Source: Tychonema sp. LEGE 07203
Lineage (GTDB): Bacteria; Cyanobacteriota; Cyanobacteriia; Cyanobacteriales; Microcoleaceae
Length of the DNA stretch: 34,160 nt
Direction: 5' to 3'
NCBI RefSeq assembly: GCF_015207285.1
Contig: NZ_JADEXD010000057.1
Location: forward strand, 1-34,160
The translations under genes were made by a program, and so were the position numbers. Shown one piece after another: positions 15,951 through 22,864 of the stretch (its first letter is position 1; each line of letters opens with the position of its first letter). The notes beneath the pieces are model-generated. The model made no database searches. It saw only the letters and a list, made by a program, of their open reading frames with translations, and was not told the DNA's origin.

Positions 15951-16640
15951 TTATCCAAACAACCGCTGCTGTCCGTTTGCCGCATCTTTCCCGGCATAAA
16001 TCTCGCGCGTTCCCTTGGGAATGTAAATCCAGTCGAACTCTTGCAGGCGGTTTGTCAAGTTGGAAATGCTGACTCCCAATTCATCTCTCATTTTGTATAA
16101 ATGCGACCATTTTGTTAAATCGCGTCCCTTTCTTTTATCTTCCAAAACAACTCGGGGCATTAACAAACAGCTTGCAAAATATTGGGCTTGCCATTCGATC
16201 GACGCAATTTTGGTATTCGCGATCGCACCCCGACAAACAAACGGTTCTTCGACATCAGACGCTGTTTTTTCTCGATCGCCCAAATTGAGTTCCAACTGTT
16301 CGACAGTACCGTCTGCTTCGTCTTGATTGACGTGCAGCACCCAGTGGCCGATTTCGTGGGCGATCGTCGATTCGATGAACCCCGGCGGTTTTTCGAGAAT
16401 CAATTCGTTGATTTCGATTAACCGCTGCTGGGGTAAAATCCTGGCGGCGATCGCACCTTCTTCATCCGGCTCAATGCAGTCCCAAACTACGCCCAAATCC
16501 AGAAAATCAGCAACCGTCGTCGCTTCAAAAGGCCATTTCGGAGCAAACTTTTGCGTTTTCTGCATCTGCATTAAAATGTCATTTGCCAAACGCTCGATCG
16601 ATTCTTTGGGATAGAAGCAATACGGTTTAAAAATACTCAC
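15951..16640 (-). CDS. ImmA/IrrE-type metallopeptidase
   Basis: 229 residues. The zinc motif is AHEIGHWVLH, with H95, E96 and H99. The third ligand is likely E149 in IEWQAQYFASCLLMP, the COG2856/DUF955 signature. The C-terminus (LYKMRDELGVSISNLTNRL) resembles the winged-helix-like tail of the family. In Bacillus ICEBs1 ImmA and Deinococcus IrrE, such proteases inactivate a cognate XRE repressor when triggered. Its start is 15 bp after the stop of the XRE gene, so the two are cotranscribed and probably function as a pair. Confidence 0.88.
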   Translation of the reverse strand: MSIFKPYCFYPKESIERLANDILMQMQKTQKFAPKWPFEATTVADFLDLGVVWDCIEPDEEGAIAARILPQQRLIEINELILEKPPGFIESTIAHEIGHWVLHVNQDEADGTVEQLELNLGDREKTASDVEEPFVCRGAIANTKIASIEWQAQYFASCLLMPRVVLEDKRKGRDLTKWSHLYKMRDELGVSISNLTNRLQEFDWIYIPKGTREIYAGKDAANGQQRLFG

Positions 16641-16655
16641 TATCAGGGGCCTCTC

Positions 16656-17003
16656 TTACGCTTCAAAAGATTGTTTGAGCCAATCTGGATTTTCTTGCAT
16701 CCGGCGGAAAAGAGCCTGCATTTCCTTCGGATTCTGCTTCAGCAGCGCTTCGTACTGCTGAGGCAGTCTCCCCGCCAAAAAAATCAATTCCTCTTCGTTA
16801 ATGTCGAGATTCCGCGCCAATGCTCGAATTACTTCCTCTTTTGGCGCGTAATCGGCGCGATCGTTCTCCAACTTCGACAAATAAGTAAAATCCACACTTA
16901 GCATAGCAGCAAGCTCACGTTGTGAGTAAGCCTTATCCTTGCGAGCTTGACGGATCAGTCTTCCAAATGTTTGTTCCACGGTTTTTCGCCTCCTGACAAG
17001 CAT
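16656..17003 (-). CDS. XRE-family HTH transcriptional repressor, partner of the ImmA-type protease
   Basis: 115 residues from MLVRRRKTVEQ. A longer form from 17057 and a GTG start at 16979 (VEQTFGRL) are alternatives. Residues about 13-70 are an XRE helix-turn-helix: LIRQARKDKAYSQRELAAML, then YLSKLENDRADYAPKEEVI. The C-terminal stretch (YEALLKQNPKEMQALFRRMQ) is helical and is the usual region recognised by an ImmA/IrrE partner. First gene of a two-gene unit. It probably represses its own promoter and the divergent operon starting at 17233, where palindromic sites lie. Confidence 0.87.
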   Translation of the reverse strand: MLVRRRKTVEQTFGRLIRQARKDKAYSQRELAAMLSVDFTYLSKLENDRADYAPKEEVIRALARNLDINEEELIFLAGRLPQQYEALLKQNPKEMQALFRRMQENPDWLKQSFEA

Positions 17004-17038
17004 TCTAGCCTGTTTTGATGAAAACTTCAACAAAATAC

Positions 17039-17093
17039 TTGACGGGAAAATCAACATGCGCTACCATGAATTTAGTTGACCCTTTAGTCAACT
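17039..17093 (+). promoter_or_regulatory. Candidate promoter and operator of the divergent cassette
   Basis: TTGACG at 17039-17044 and TACCAT at 17062-17067 are separated by exactly 17 bp, a sigma70-type layout reading right. Just downstream, at 17074-17093, is a perfect inverted repeat AGTTGAC-N6-GTCAACT, where a repressor would overlap the transcription start. It lies within 100 bp of the XRE start codon. Operator identity is inferred. Confidence 0.5.
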
Positions 17094-17142
17094 GTCGTGA
17101 CCGCACTGCTGTGGTTAAAAGTGGAAATCAGCTAAAAAAACA

Positions 17143-17156
17143 CGCTATATATAGCG
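17143..17156. promoter_or_regulatory. 14-bp perfect palindrome CGCTATATATAGCG
   Basis: Perfect inverted repeat in the leader of the 17233 gene, 77 bp before its start codon. It could be a second operator or a small transcript hairpin. No other copy is obvious nearby. Confidence 0.35.
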
Positions 17157-17232
17157 CCGCTAAGTTGAGAGGAGCGATCGCCAGCCGGATCTAAACCCTT
17201 GTACGCAGCAAATAAGGAGGAACAGATAGCAA

Positions 17233-17499
17233 ATGCTGAGAACCTGGACAGACACGCATTACAAGCTTGAAGACGATGACTGGCTATACATCGCCACCCA
17301 CGAAGAACAAAGTTCGGCCTCACTGGTTTGTCCGGGCTACGCGCGGGATGGCGAAGGCTTCAGCATCCACTTCACCCCAGCCCACCTAGAAACCTTAGAG
17401 CATTTGCTCACCGCCCTGCGGATTATTCAAGCTCAACAAGAGGCGATGCTTGAGTACAAATATCCCGAACCAAAAGCTACAACACATCTCATTCGGTAA
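17233..17499 (+). CDS. Unknown 88-residue protein, first gene of the XRE/ImmA-linked cassette
   Basis: Starts MLRTWTDTHYKLEDDDWLYI after a strong AAGGAGG at 17214-17220 (spacer of 12 bases). Not recognised. It looks like a compact soluble alpha/beta protein: an acidic aromatic N-terminal part, then FSIHFTPAHLETLEHLLTAL, which reads as a strand followed by an amphipathic helix, and a basic tail ending in HLIR. No membrane segment and a single cysteine. It is separated from the next gene by 119 bp that consist mostly of two simple repeats. Confidence 0.65.
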   Translation: MLRTWTDTHYKLEDDDWLYIATHEEQSSASLVCPGYARDGEGFSIHFTPAHLETLEHLLTALRIIQAQQEAMLEYKYPEPKATTHLIR

Positions 17500-17506
17500 T
17501 CGGAAG

Positions 17507-17582
17507 GGGAGATGGGGAGATGGGGAGATGGGGAGAATTAGCCAATTACCAATTACCAATTCCCAATTACCAATTCCCAATT
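17507..17582. repeat. Two adjacent simple tandem arrays (GGGGAGAT)n and (CCAATTA/CCAATTC)n
   Basis: About three to four units of GGGGAGAT run to about 17536. They are followed by about six units alternating CCAATTA and CCAATTC. They fill the gap between the first and second genes of the cassette. A similar GAATTGG array occurs at 28128-28156. Confidence 0.8.
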
Positions 17583-17618
17583 GTCTGTAAATCAATAAAG
17601 AACTAAGGAAAAACAACA

Positions 17619-18323
17619 ATGACTACTAAAACACAAGAAAGACCTACATTTTCAGTATTTGGTGCCAAACCGAACAATGCTTTGCTAGTACCAGAAATCC
17701 CGATCGCCGTTCGCAACAACTGCCAAAGCGGCCAGTGGGCGATCGGCGATACCGATTACGGTTCCAAGTGTTCGATCACCATCCTCAAATTTGCCAAATT
17801 TTTCGGTTCCCTCGGTCAAACTTCCCACACACTTTGGGGTCAACTTTGGTTCGTCGCAGAAACAGGCGAACTCCCCCAAGGAGTTGTCATGGTGACATAC
17901 ATCAAAAACCGCAGTTTAAACGATTTTAACCGTTTAGTCGCATCAGTTCAATCACGCGGCGTAGAGCCAGCAACCGGAATATTTGTCCCCGAATTCGTCA
18001 AACATTCCGGTCAAAAACCAGACGATAGCGGAGTAGTAAAACCGATCAATTACTACAGCTTGAAATGGTCGTGGATGGAGCGAAAAGACTGGGCAGTTAT
18101 CGATCAAGCAGCAGCAGTTTTGTCCGATCCGAGCAATCAATCGCGGATGATTGACTTAGAAGGAACCAGGGCTATGATCTGTTTAGATAACCTACCAGCA
18201 GCACAAGTTGCGTCCTTGATGGCCGCTGACGCTGGCGGTGAAAGCGATGCTATTGCTTTGAATTCTAACGGCGGTATGTCGCTACCGTCAGCGGAAGATA
18301 GAGCAACTGCTGACTTGTTCTAA
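17619..18323 (+). CDS. Unknown 234-residue protein of the coiled-coil cassette
   Basis: Starts MTTKTQERPTFSVFGAKPNN; AAGGAAAAAC just upstream can serve as a ribosome site. Not recognised. The body (about 30-180) is rich in aromatic strands: WAIGDTDYGSKCSITILKFA, TLWGQLWFVAETGELPQGVV, then YYSLKWSWMERKDWAVIDQA, suggesting a beta-rich soluble domain. The last 40 residues are low complexity and end in the acidic-hydrophobic tip EDRATADLF. That general pattern (ordered core, flexible tail, acidic hydrophobic tip) resembles single-stranded-DNA-binding proteins, but no OB-fold motif can be asserted. An attenuator-like hairpin follows its stop. Confidence 0.7.
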   Translation: MTTKTQERPTFSVFGAKPNNALLVPEIPIAVRNNCQSGQWAIGDTDYGSKCSITILKFAKFFGSLGQTSHTLWGQLWFVAETGELPQGVVMVTYIKNRSLNDFNRLVASVQSRGVEPATGIFVPEFVKHSGQKPDDSGVVKPINYYSLKWSWMERKDWAVIDQAAAVLSDPSNQSRMIDLEGTRAMICLDNLPAAQVASLMAADAGGESDAIALNSNGGMSLPSAEDRATADLF

Positions 18324-18330
18324 TTTTGTG

Positions 18331-18360
18331 GAAAAGGCGCGATTTAATCGCGCTTTTTCC
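18331..18360 (+). terminator. Rho-independent terminator or attenuator
   Basis: Arms GAAAAGGCGCGATT and AATCGCGCTTTTTC form a stem of about 13 bp with a nearly closed loop, and the second arm ends in a T-run. It lies 8 bp after the stop of the 234-residue protein gene and before the next cassette gene, so it may reduce expression of the downstream genes. Confidence 0.6.
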
Positions 18361-18384
18361 GTAACTGTGACAGCGAAGAGCCAA

Positions 18385-18753
18385 ATGAAAAAAGTCACTA
18401 AAATCAAAACCCAACCAAACCTGCAAGAAAGCCGTTTGAGAGAGAATTTCGAGATGCTCGATCGCATTCGGGATGATACAGTCAACGACATCGAAAGTCT
18501 TACCAAAGACTTCCAGCACATGACTGTAGTTGCCGAATCTATCCGGCGGAATTACCGAGCTTTGCTATCGGAAAATCAACTGCTAAAAAACACGCTTCTA
18601 AGTATAGTTGAGGATTGCGAATGCTGGCAAAGCAATCGGTGCGATCGCTGTCAAAAAATACTCAAATCTCTAGACAACAATAATCCCGACTGTCCGCCGA
18701 ATGCAGCCAAAGAATACCGAGCTATTCTCAGCCAACTGCGGAACTTAGGATAA
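18385..18753 (+). CDS. Small Cys-knuckle protein of unknown function
   Basis: 122 residues from MKKVTKIKTQ, preceded by GAAGAG. The open frame begins at 18328 but that would start inside the terminator hairpin. Residues about 15-75 form a long helix with coiled-coil character (ENFEMLDRIRDDTVNDIESL, then NYRALLSENQLLKNTLLSI). Next comes a cysteine cluster CEC-x5-CDRC (C78, C80, C86, C89) that could bind zinc, and a further Cys at 103. No known family is recognised. It lies 57 bp before the first coiled-coil gene, in the same direction. Confidence 0.6.
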   Translation: MKKVTKIKTQPNLQESRLRENFEMLDRIRDDTVNDIESLTKDFQHMTVVAESIRRNYRALLSENQLLKNTLLSIVEDCECWQSNRCDRCQKILKSLDNNNPDCPPNAAKEYRAILSQLRNLG

Positions 18754-18810
18754 CTCAAAACCTCTCACAAACCAACCCTGCAAAAGTTTTAATCAGGAGC
18801 AACAAACCTT

Positions 18811-19788
18811 ATGACACTAGCAACAGCCAAAGATAGCAAAACCAAGATTTTGCAAAGTTTTCACCAAATTTTAGCAGACAAAAAAAAGATTGAATCGAAA
18901 GTCGAAACTAAGGAACAGTCAGCGGAAAAAGCCAAAAGCAAACAACTCCTAGAAGTTGCTTCTACCTACACAATTGATAGCATTGTTAAAGGCTTGGCAG
19001 ACTTGCAATTAGATTTCGGTAGCATCACCAGCGGACTTTCGGAAAAACTGAAGGCGGAATCTGCGAAATTAGATGAATTAAAACGGGCGATCGAAATTGA
19101 AGCCGAACAATTGCAAGAGTTGCAGCAAGTTAGAGTTGTAGCAGACGCTCTCCACATTTTAACTCAAGAACACCGGGAAAAACTGACGCTCCTCGAACAA
19201 AACGCCGCCAACCAGCGCGAAGTATTGGAAAAAGATACAACCCAAAAGCGCAAGATTTGGGAAAAAGAACAGCAAGAATTTGATGCAGCTTTTCAAGAAC
19301 AAACTGCACTCACAACAAAAGGGCGCCAGCAGGAAACAGCCGATTATCAATACGAATTGCAGCGCGATCGCAAAATTGAAACCGACGAATACGAAGAAAC
19401 GAAGCGCAAACTAGAACGGCAATTGGAAGAATCTACCCGCGAAAAAGACAAAAACTGGGCGGAAAGAGAAAAAGCCCTCAGCGACAATCAAGCGGAGTTT
19501 GAAGAGAATCAAAGGAAGGCCGCTGGATTTGAAGAAGAACTCAAACAGGCTTATGTGAAAGCCAAAGAAGAAGCTATTCAAGAAGTTTCCCGCGAAGCTA
19601 AAGTCAAGGCAGATTTAGCGGACAAGGAATGGGAAGCAAGCAAGCAGGGATATGAGTTGAAAGTGCAATCTTTACAGCAGACTATTGCGCGGCAAACTGA
19701 ACAAATCGCTGAGATTTCCGCGCAACTGCAAGCTACGATGAAGCAAGCGCAAGATTTGGCAATGAAAGCTTTTGCGAGCAAAGCTTAA
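18811..19788 (+). CDS. Coiled-coil protein, paralog 1
   Basis: 325 residues preceded by AGGAG at about 18795. Almost entirely charged heptad sequence after residue 70: LSEKLKAESAKLDELKRAIE, YQYELQRDRKIETDEYEETK, WAEREKALSDNQAEFEEN. It ends with a conserved tail motif KVKADLADKEWEASKQGYEL through KQAQDLAMKAFASKA. No ATPase or membrane motif. It aligns along its length with the protein at 19903-20982, so the two are paralogs from tandem duplication. Proteins of this type may self-assemble into filaments or act as structural scaffolds; that is inference from composition only. Confidence 0.75.
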   Translation: MTLATAKDSKTKILQSFHQILADKKKIESKVETKEQSAEKAKSKQLLEVASTYTIDSIVKGLADLQLDFGSITSGLSEKLKAESAKLDELKRAIEIEAEQLQELQQVRVVADALHILTQEHREKLTLLEQNAANQREVLEKDTTQKRKIWEKEQQEFDAAFQEQTALTTKGRQQETADYQYELQRDRKIETDEYEETKRKLERQLEESTREKDKNWAEREKALSDNQAEFEENQRKAAGFEEELKQAYVKAKEEAIQEVSREAKVKADLADKEWEASKQGYELKVQSLQQTIARQTEQIAEISAQLQATMKQAQDLAMKAFASKA

Positions 19789-19795
19789 AGATTAC

Positions 19796-19850
19796 TCGGC
19801 GGTTGAAACCGCAACTACACAAACGAAGTCCGCGCAACGCGAGACTAAGA
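19796..19850. repeat. GGCGGTTGAAACCGC-type dispersed repeat
   Basis: CTCGGCGGTTGAAACCGC, a short spacer with ACACAAACGAAGTCCGCG, then GCGAGACTAAGA. Nearly the same order and sequence as 22778-22832, and its left half also matches 10957. It sits between the two coiled-coil paralogs. Confidence 0.8.
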
Positions 19851-19902
19851 ATTAGAATTGAAACCAGACCAAATTTGCCCAACTATTAAGAGATGGAAAG
19901 CT

Positions 19903-20982
19903 ATGAACAAAAAAGTTAGCGACAAAAGCACCAAGGCTCAAATCTTAGAAGCGTACAAGGAAGCCGCGCAAGAAAAAGCTGCATTAGAATTGCAAATCAA
20001 ACAGCTAAATGCTTCCCCAAAGCAAGCAGCAGTTCCTGAAAAACTTATTGTGGAGGCACAAAAATCAATGGTTTCAACTCAAACTCAACAAAAAATGCAG
20101 TCCACAATCGACAATCTGATTTTGCTGCAATTTGGCTTTGGTGGCGCTGTCAGCGAGTTGTCTGAGAAGTTAACTTCCGAAGCTACTAAATTGGAAGAAT
20201 TGCGGCGCGTTGTGGGGGAGGAAGTTCAACAACTGCAAGAGTTGCACGGTTTAGAAGATGTTGCGGAAGATACGCTGGATAATTTAATTCAGCAGTACGA
20301 AGAAAGTGCGAAAACTTTTACTGACGAACTCAGCGAACGGCGCGAAACTGTTGAACAGGAGTTGTTGGAACTGCGGCTGGCTTGGGAAAAAGAGCAGGAA
20401 TTGCAAAAGTTGGCAGTGAAAGAACGCAATGATAATCAGCAAAAAGCTCGCAGCCGGGATGAGGAGTTGTATGATTACGATCTGAATCTTCAGCGAAATC
20501 TGGATATCGAAGAATACGAACAGCGCCAGCAAAGGCTTTATCAAGAAATTGAAGAGTTTCGCCAGGAACAGGAGAAACAGTGGGCGGAACGGGAAAAATC
20601 TATTTCGGAACGGGAAAGTTTGTCTGCGGATGTTAAGGCTAAGGTGGAAGCTTTTCCGAAGGAATTGGAAGCTAATATCAAGAATGGGAAGGATACTGGT
20701 CGCAATATTGGCAATTATCAAGCTAAGGTTAAGGCGGATTTGTTGGCTAAAGATATTGAAGGACAAAAGCAAAATTATGAGCTGCAAATTCAAGGGATGT
20801 TGCAGACTATTCAAAATCAAGATGCGCGGCTTGCTAGTTTGTCACAGCAACTTGATTCTGCTTTGAAACAGGTTCAAGATTTGGCGGTGAAGGCGATTGA
20901 GGGTTCGTCGAATTTGAGTTCTTTCCAAGCTGTGAGGGAAATTGCGATCGAACAAGCTAAGACTCAGCAGAAAAATAAGTAG
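19903..20982 (+). CDS. Coiled-coil protein, paralog 2
   Basis: 359 residues from MNKKVSDKSTKAQILEAYKE, after GGAAAG. A further 45 bases upstream are open, but this start has the better ribosome site. Strongly charged coiled coil throughout. Shared blocks with paralog 1 include LSEKLTSEATKLEELRRVVG (LSEKLKAESAKLDELKRAIE in the other), the QLQEL segment, QWAEREKSISERE, and the tail KVKADL, KQNYELQIQ, QTIQNQD, KQVQDLAVKA. Beyond the shared tail it has an extra 25 residues. Last gene of the cassette. It is followed by the palindromic repeat at 21017, which may end the transcript. Confidence 0.75.
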   Translation: MNKKVSDKSTKAQILEAYKEAAQEKAALELQIKQLNASPKQAAVPEKLIVEAQKSMVSTQTQQKMQSTIDNLILLQFGFGGAVSELSEKLTSEATKLEELRRVVGEEVQQLQELHGLEDVAEDTLDNLIQQYEESAKTFTDELSERRETVEQELLELRLAWEKEQELQKLAVKERNDNQQKARSRDEELYDYDLNLQRNLDIEEYEQRQQRLYQEIEEFRQEQEKQWAEREKSISERESLSADVKAKVEAFPKELEANIKNGKDTGRNIGNYQAKVKADLLAKDIEGQKQNYELQIQGMLQTIQNQDARLASLSQQLDSALKQVQDLAVKAIEGSSNLSSFQAVREIAIEQAKTQQKNK

Positions 20983-21016
20983 ATACAGCGCTTTTAGGAG
21001 CTAATTAGGTTGCTTT

Positions 21017-21049
21017 AGATACCCGATTTCTTGAATAAGTCGGGTATCT
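21017..21049. repeat. Dispersed palindromic repeat, ATACCCGACTT type (copy 2)
   Basis: AGATACCCGATTT and AAGTCGGGTATCT form an almost perfect hairpin, matching the copy at 3-35 with few differences. Located between the second coiled-coil gene and the toxin-antitoxin pair. Confidence 0.75.
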
Positions 21050-21127
21050 GGATATGGTCGGGAGAGATTTTTGCGATCGCCCGCGAACTGTGCAAAAATA
21101 TAAGTATTTAGGCTGGAGGTAAGTGCT

Positions 21128-21850
21128 ATGGCTGATAGTAACAACTTGGAACTGCGGGATATTCCGATATATTCTATCCCTCAAGCAGCACAATATCTCA
21201 GGCTGCGGAGAGATATGTTGCGACATTGGGTTGTTGGCTGGTACTCGCAAACAAAAACGGACAAGCACTTCTTTGAGCCGTTGATTGAGTTACCTCAACA
21301 CAATAATCTTGAACTGCTGCCCCAGTCCAAAACTACACTACTTTCTTTCACAAATTTGGTAGAGGCTCATGTCTTGATGGCTATTGTTAAGGCTACAGGC
21401 TTCTCCCGCAAGCAACTTAGCACCACTCTCAAATGTGTCAACCGTAATTTTTCTACTCCTCACTTATACGCTCGAATTGAGTTTCAAGTCGAGGGAATTG
21501 CTATTTTGTTTGAGAGATGCGGACAGAAGCTTGCAGCATCCGGCAGGGAACAGGAAGCAAGGCAGATTCTAGACATTTATTTCGATCGCATTGTACGAGA
21601 TGAAGCTGGATTACCTATCAAACTCTTCCCTTTCACGAAGCTACCAGGTTCCGACGAACCTAAAACAGTGATGATTGACCCCACAATCTCCTTTGGTCGC
21701 CCAGTTTTGGCTGGAACTGGCATTCCCACAGCTATGCTGGCAGAACGTTACAAAGCGGGTGATTCCATCGATGAACTTGCTGAGGACTATAATTGCGATC
21801 GGCTCCAAATAGAGGAAGGTATTCGCTGCGAACTTCCGCTAGTAGCATGA
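21128..21850 (+). CDS. DUF433-domain antitoxin with N-terminal MerR-like HTH
   Basis: 240 residues, preceded by GGAGG at about 21115. The N-terminal part (IYSIPQAAQYLRLRRDMLRH) is a winged-helix/MerR-like DNA-binding region. A middle region (LVEAHVLMAIVKATGFSRKQ) is typical of the longer DUF433 antitoxins. The C-terminal DUF433 domain is clear: MIDPTISFGRPVLAGTGIPT and DSIDELAEDYNCDRLQIEEG. Its TGA overlaps the start of the toxin gene (ATGA). DUF433 proteins accompany PIN-like DUF5615 toxins, and the pair would act as an autoregulated type II toxin-antitoxin module. Confidence 0.85.
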   Translation: MADSNNLELRDIPIYSIPQAAQYLRLRRDMLRHWVVGWYSQTKTDKHFFEPLIELPQHNNLELLPQSKTTLLSFTNLVEAHVLMAIVKATGFSRKQLSTTLKCVNRNFSTPHLYARIEFQVEGIAILFERCGQKLAASGREQEARQILDIYFDRIVRDEAGLPIKLFPFTKLPGSDEPKTVMIDPTISFGRPVLAGTGIPTAMLAERYKAGDSIDELAEDYNCDRLQIEEGIRCELPLVA

Positions 21851-22269
21851 ATGAGATATTTTTCATCGATCGATGTTTAGGAACAAAACTGGCAGATTCG
21901 TTACGAAATGCGGGGGCGACAGTAGAAATTCATGACGATCGTTTTAAGCAAGATGTCAAGGATGAGGATTGGCTGAGGATAGTTGGAGAAAGCAATTGGG
22001 TTGTACTTACAAAGGACAACCCAATTGCTAGCCGTCCTTTGGAGTTATTGGCTGTGGCTCAAGGTAATGTACGGCTGTTTGCATTTGTGGGTGGCGATGT
22101 TTCTGGAGTTGTAGTGGCACAAGCTTTTGTAAATGCCTTAGAAAATATGCAACGATTTATTCGGGGGAATCAAGCACCTTTTATTGCTAAGGTGTACCAG
22201 TCGGGTTTGGTAAAGCCCTGCAAAAACCAAAAGGAACTTTTGAGGATTCTCCCTAAAACCAGTGAGTAA
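21847..22269 (+). CDS. PIN-like (DUF5615/Mut7-C-type) toxin, partner of the DUF433 antitoxin
   Basis: 140 residues, starting at the ATG that overlaps the upstream stop codon by four bases. The N-terminus MNEIFFIDRCLGTKLADSLR has the acidic residue of the PIN-like fold at D8. A second acidic cluster is DVKDEDWLRIVGESNWVVLT, followed by the T-K-D-N motif at about residues 57-60, where the catalytic Asp of this family is expected. Likely a ribonuclease toxin. The coupled translation and the DUF433 neighbour make this reading firm, although the exact DUF number is from memory. Confidence 0.82.
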   Translation: MNEIFFIDRCLGTKLADSLRNAGATVEIHDDRFKQDVKDEDWLRIVGESNWVVLTKDNPIASRPLELLAVAQGNVRLFAFVGGDVSGVVVAQAFVNALENMQRFIRGNQAPFIAKVYQSGLVKPCKNQKELLRILPKTSE

Positions 22270-22490
22270 ATCATCTCAAAGTTAATCTCGATTAGTCCAG
22301 TTTATAAACTGTCTACTTTTTTCCAGGCTCCAAGAGTATGAAAACCTACCTACAACGTTGTAGCTTTTAGTAAAAAGCCCGATCGCCCTGTGCACTTCTA
22401 GAAACTGTCCTTTGTTCTCCTGGCCGCTTCATTCACGATCATTATTGTATAAGTTAATCAACCAAAAAATATATTTGGGGTTTAAAGATT

Positions 22491-22772
22491 ATGTCACAAC
22501 AAATTGTACGTCAAAAAGATACTAATGCTTGGATTCTTCAGTGCTGGGTTTCTTTTATTGTTGCCATTTCTGCAACTACTGTTGGTGTGATTTATTTACA
22601 GGTAGATCCTTGGCAAAAGGCTTTTATGGGTATGGGTTTAACTTTTTCGGTTGGCTCGTCTTTTACTTTAGCAAAAACCATTCGCGATAACAACGAGTCA
22701 ACAAGATTGACTGCGAGAATTGATGAAGCGAGGGTTGAGAAAATTCTCGCGGAACATCATCCTTTGAAATAA
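22491..22772 (+). CDS. YiaA/YiaB-family small inner-membrane protein
   Basis: 93 residues. Two hydrophobic helices are visible, ILQCWVSFIVAISATTVGVI (about 15-35) and KAFMGMGLTFSVGSSFTLA (about 44-62). They are followed by the charged cytoplasmic tail KTIRDNNESTRLTARIDEAR, the two-helix YiaA/B domain plan. Function of the family is not established. Single gene, convergent with the ferredoxin gene; repeat and terminator sequences separate them. Confidence 0.8.
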   Translation: MSQQIVRQKDTNAWILQCWVSFIVAISATTVGVIYLQVDPWQKAFMGMGLTFSVGSSFTLAKTIRDNNESTRLTARIDEARVEKILAEHHPLK

Positions 22773-22777
22773 GATGA

Positions 22778-22832
22778 CTCGGCGGTTGAAACCGATCCTA
22801 TACAAACGAAGTCCGCGGAGGCGGACTAAGAG
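22778..22832. repeat. GGCGGTTGAAACCGA-type dispersed repeat
   Basis: CTCGGCGGTTGAAACCGATC, then TACAAACGAAGTCCGCGGAG and GCGGACTAAGAG. GTCCGC and GCGGAC form the second hairpin. Closest relative in the window is 19796-19850. It directly follows the YiaA/B gene. Confidence 0.8.
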
Positions 22833-22864
22833 CTCGAAAAGGTGAAACTTATATGTTGTTGCAT

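Noticed and set aside
20284-20820. 178-residue minus-strand open frame inside the second coiled-coil gene
   Set aside because: Leu/Phe/Ile-rich translation is the usual antisense shadow of Lys/Glu/Gln-rich coiled-coil DNA.
15951-20982. A full prophage or integrative element around the XRE/ImmA pair
   Set aside because: No integrase, att-like direct repeats, terminase, capsid or conjugation gene can be recognised in the window; only the regulatory pair resembles mobile-element regulators.
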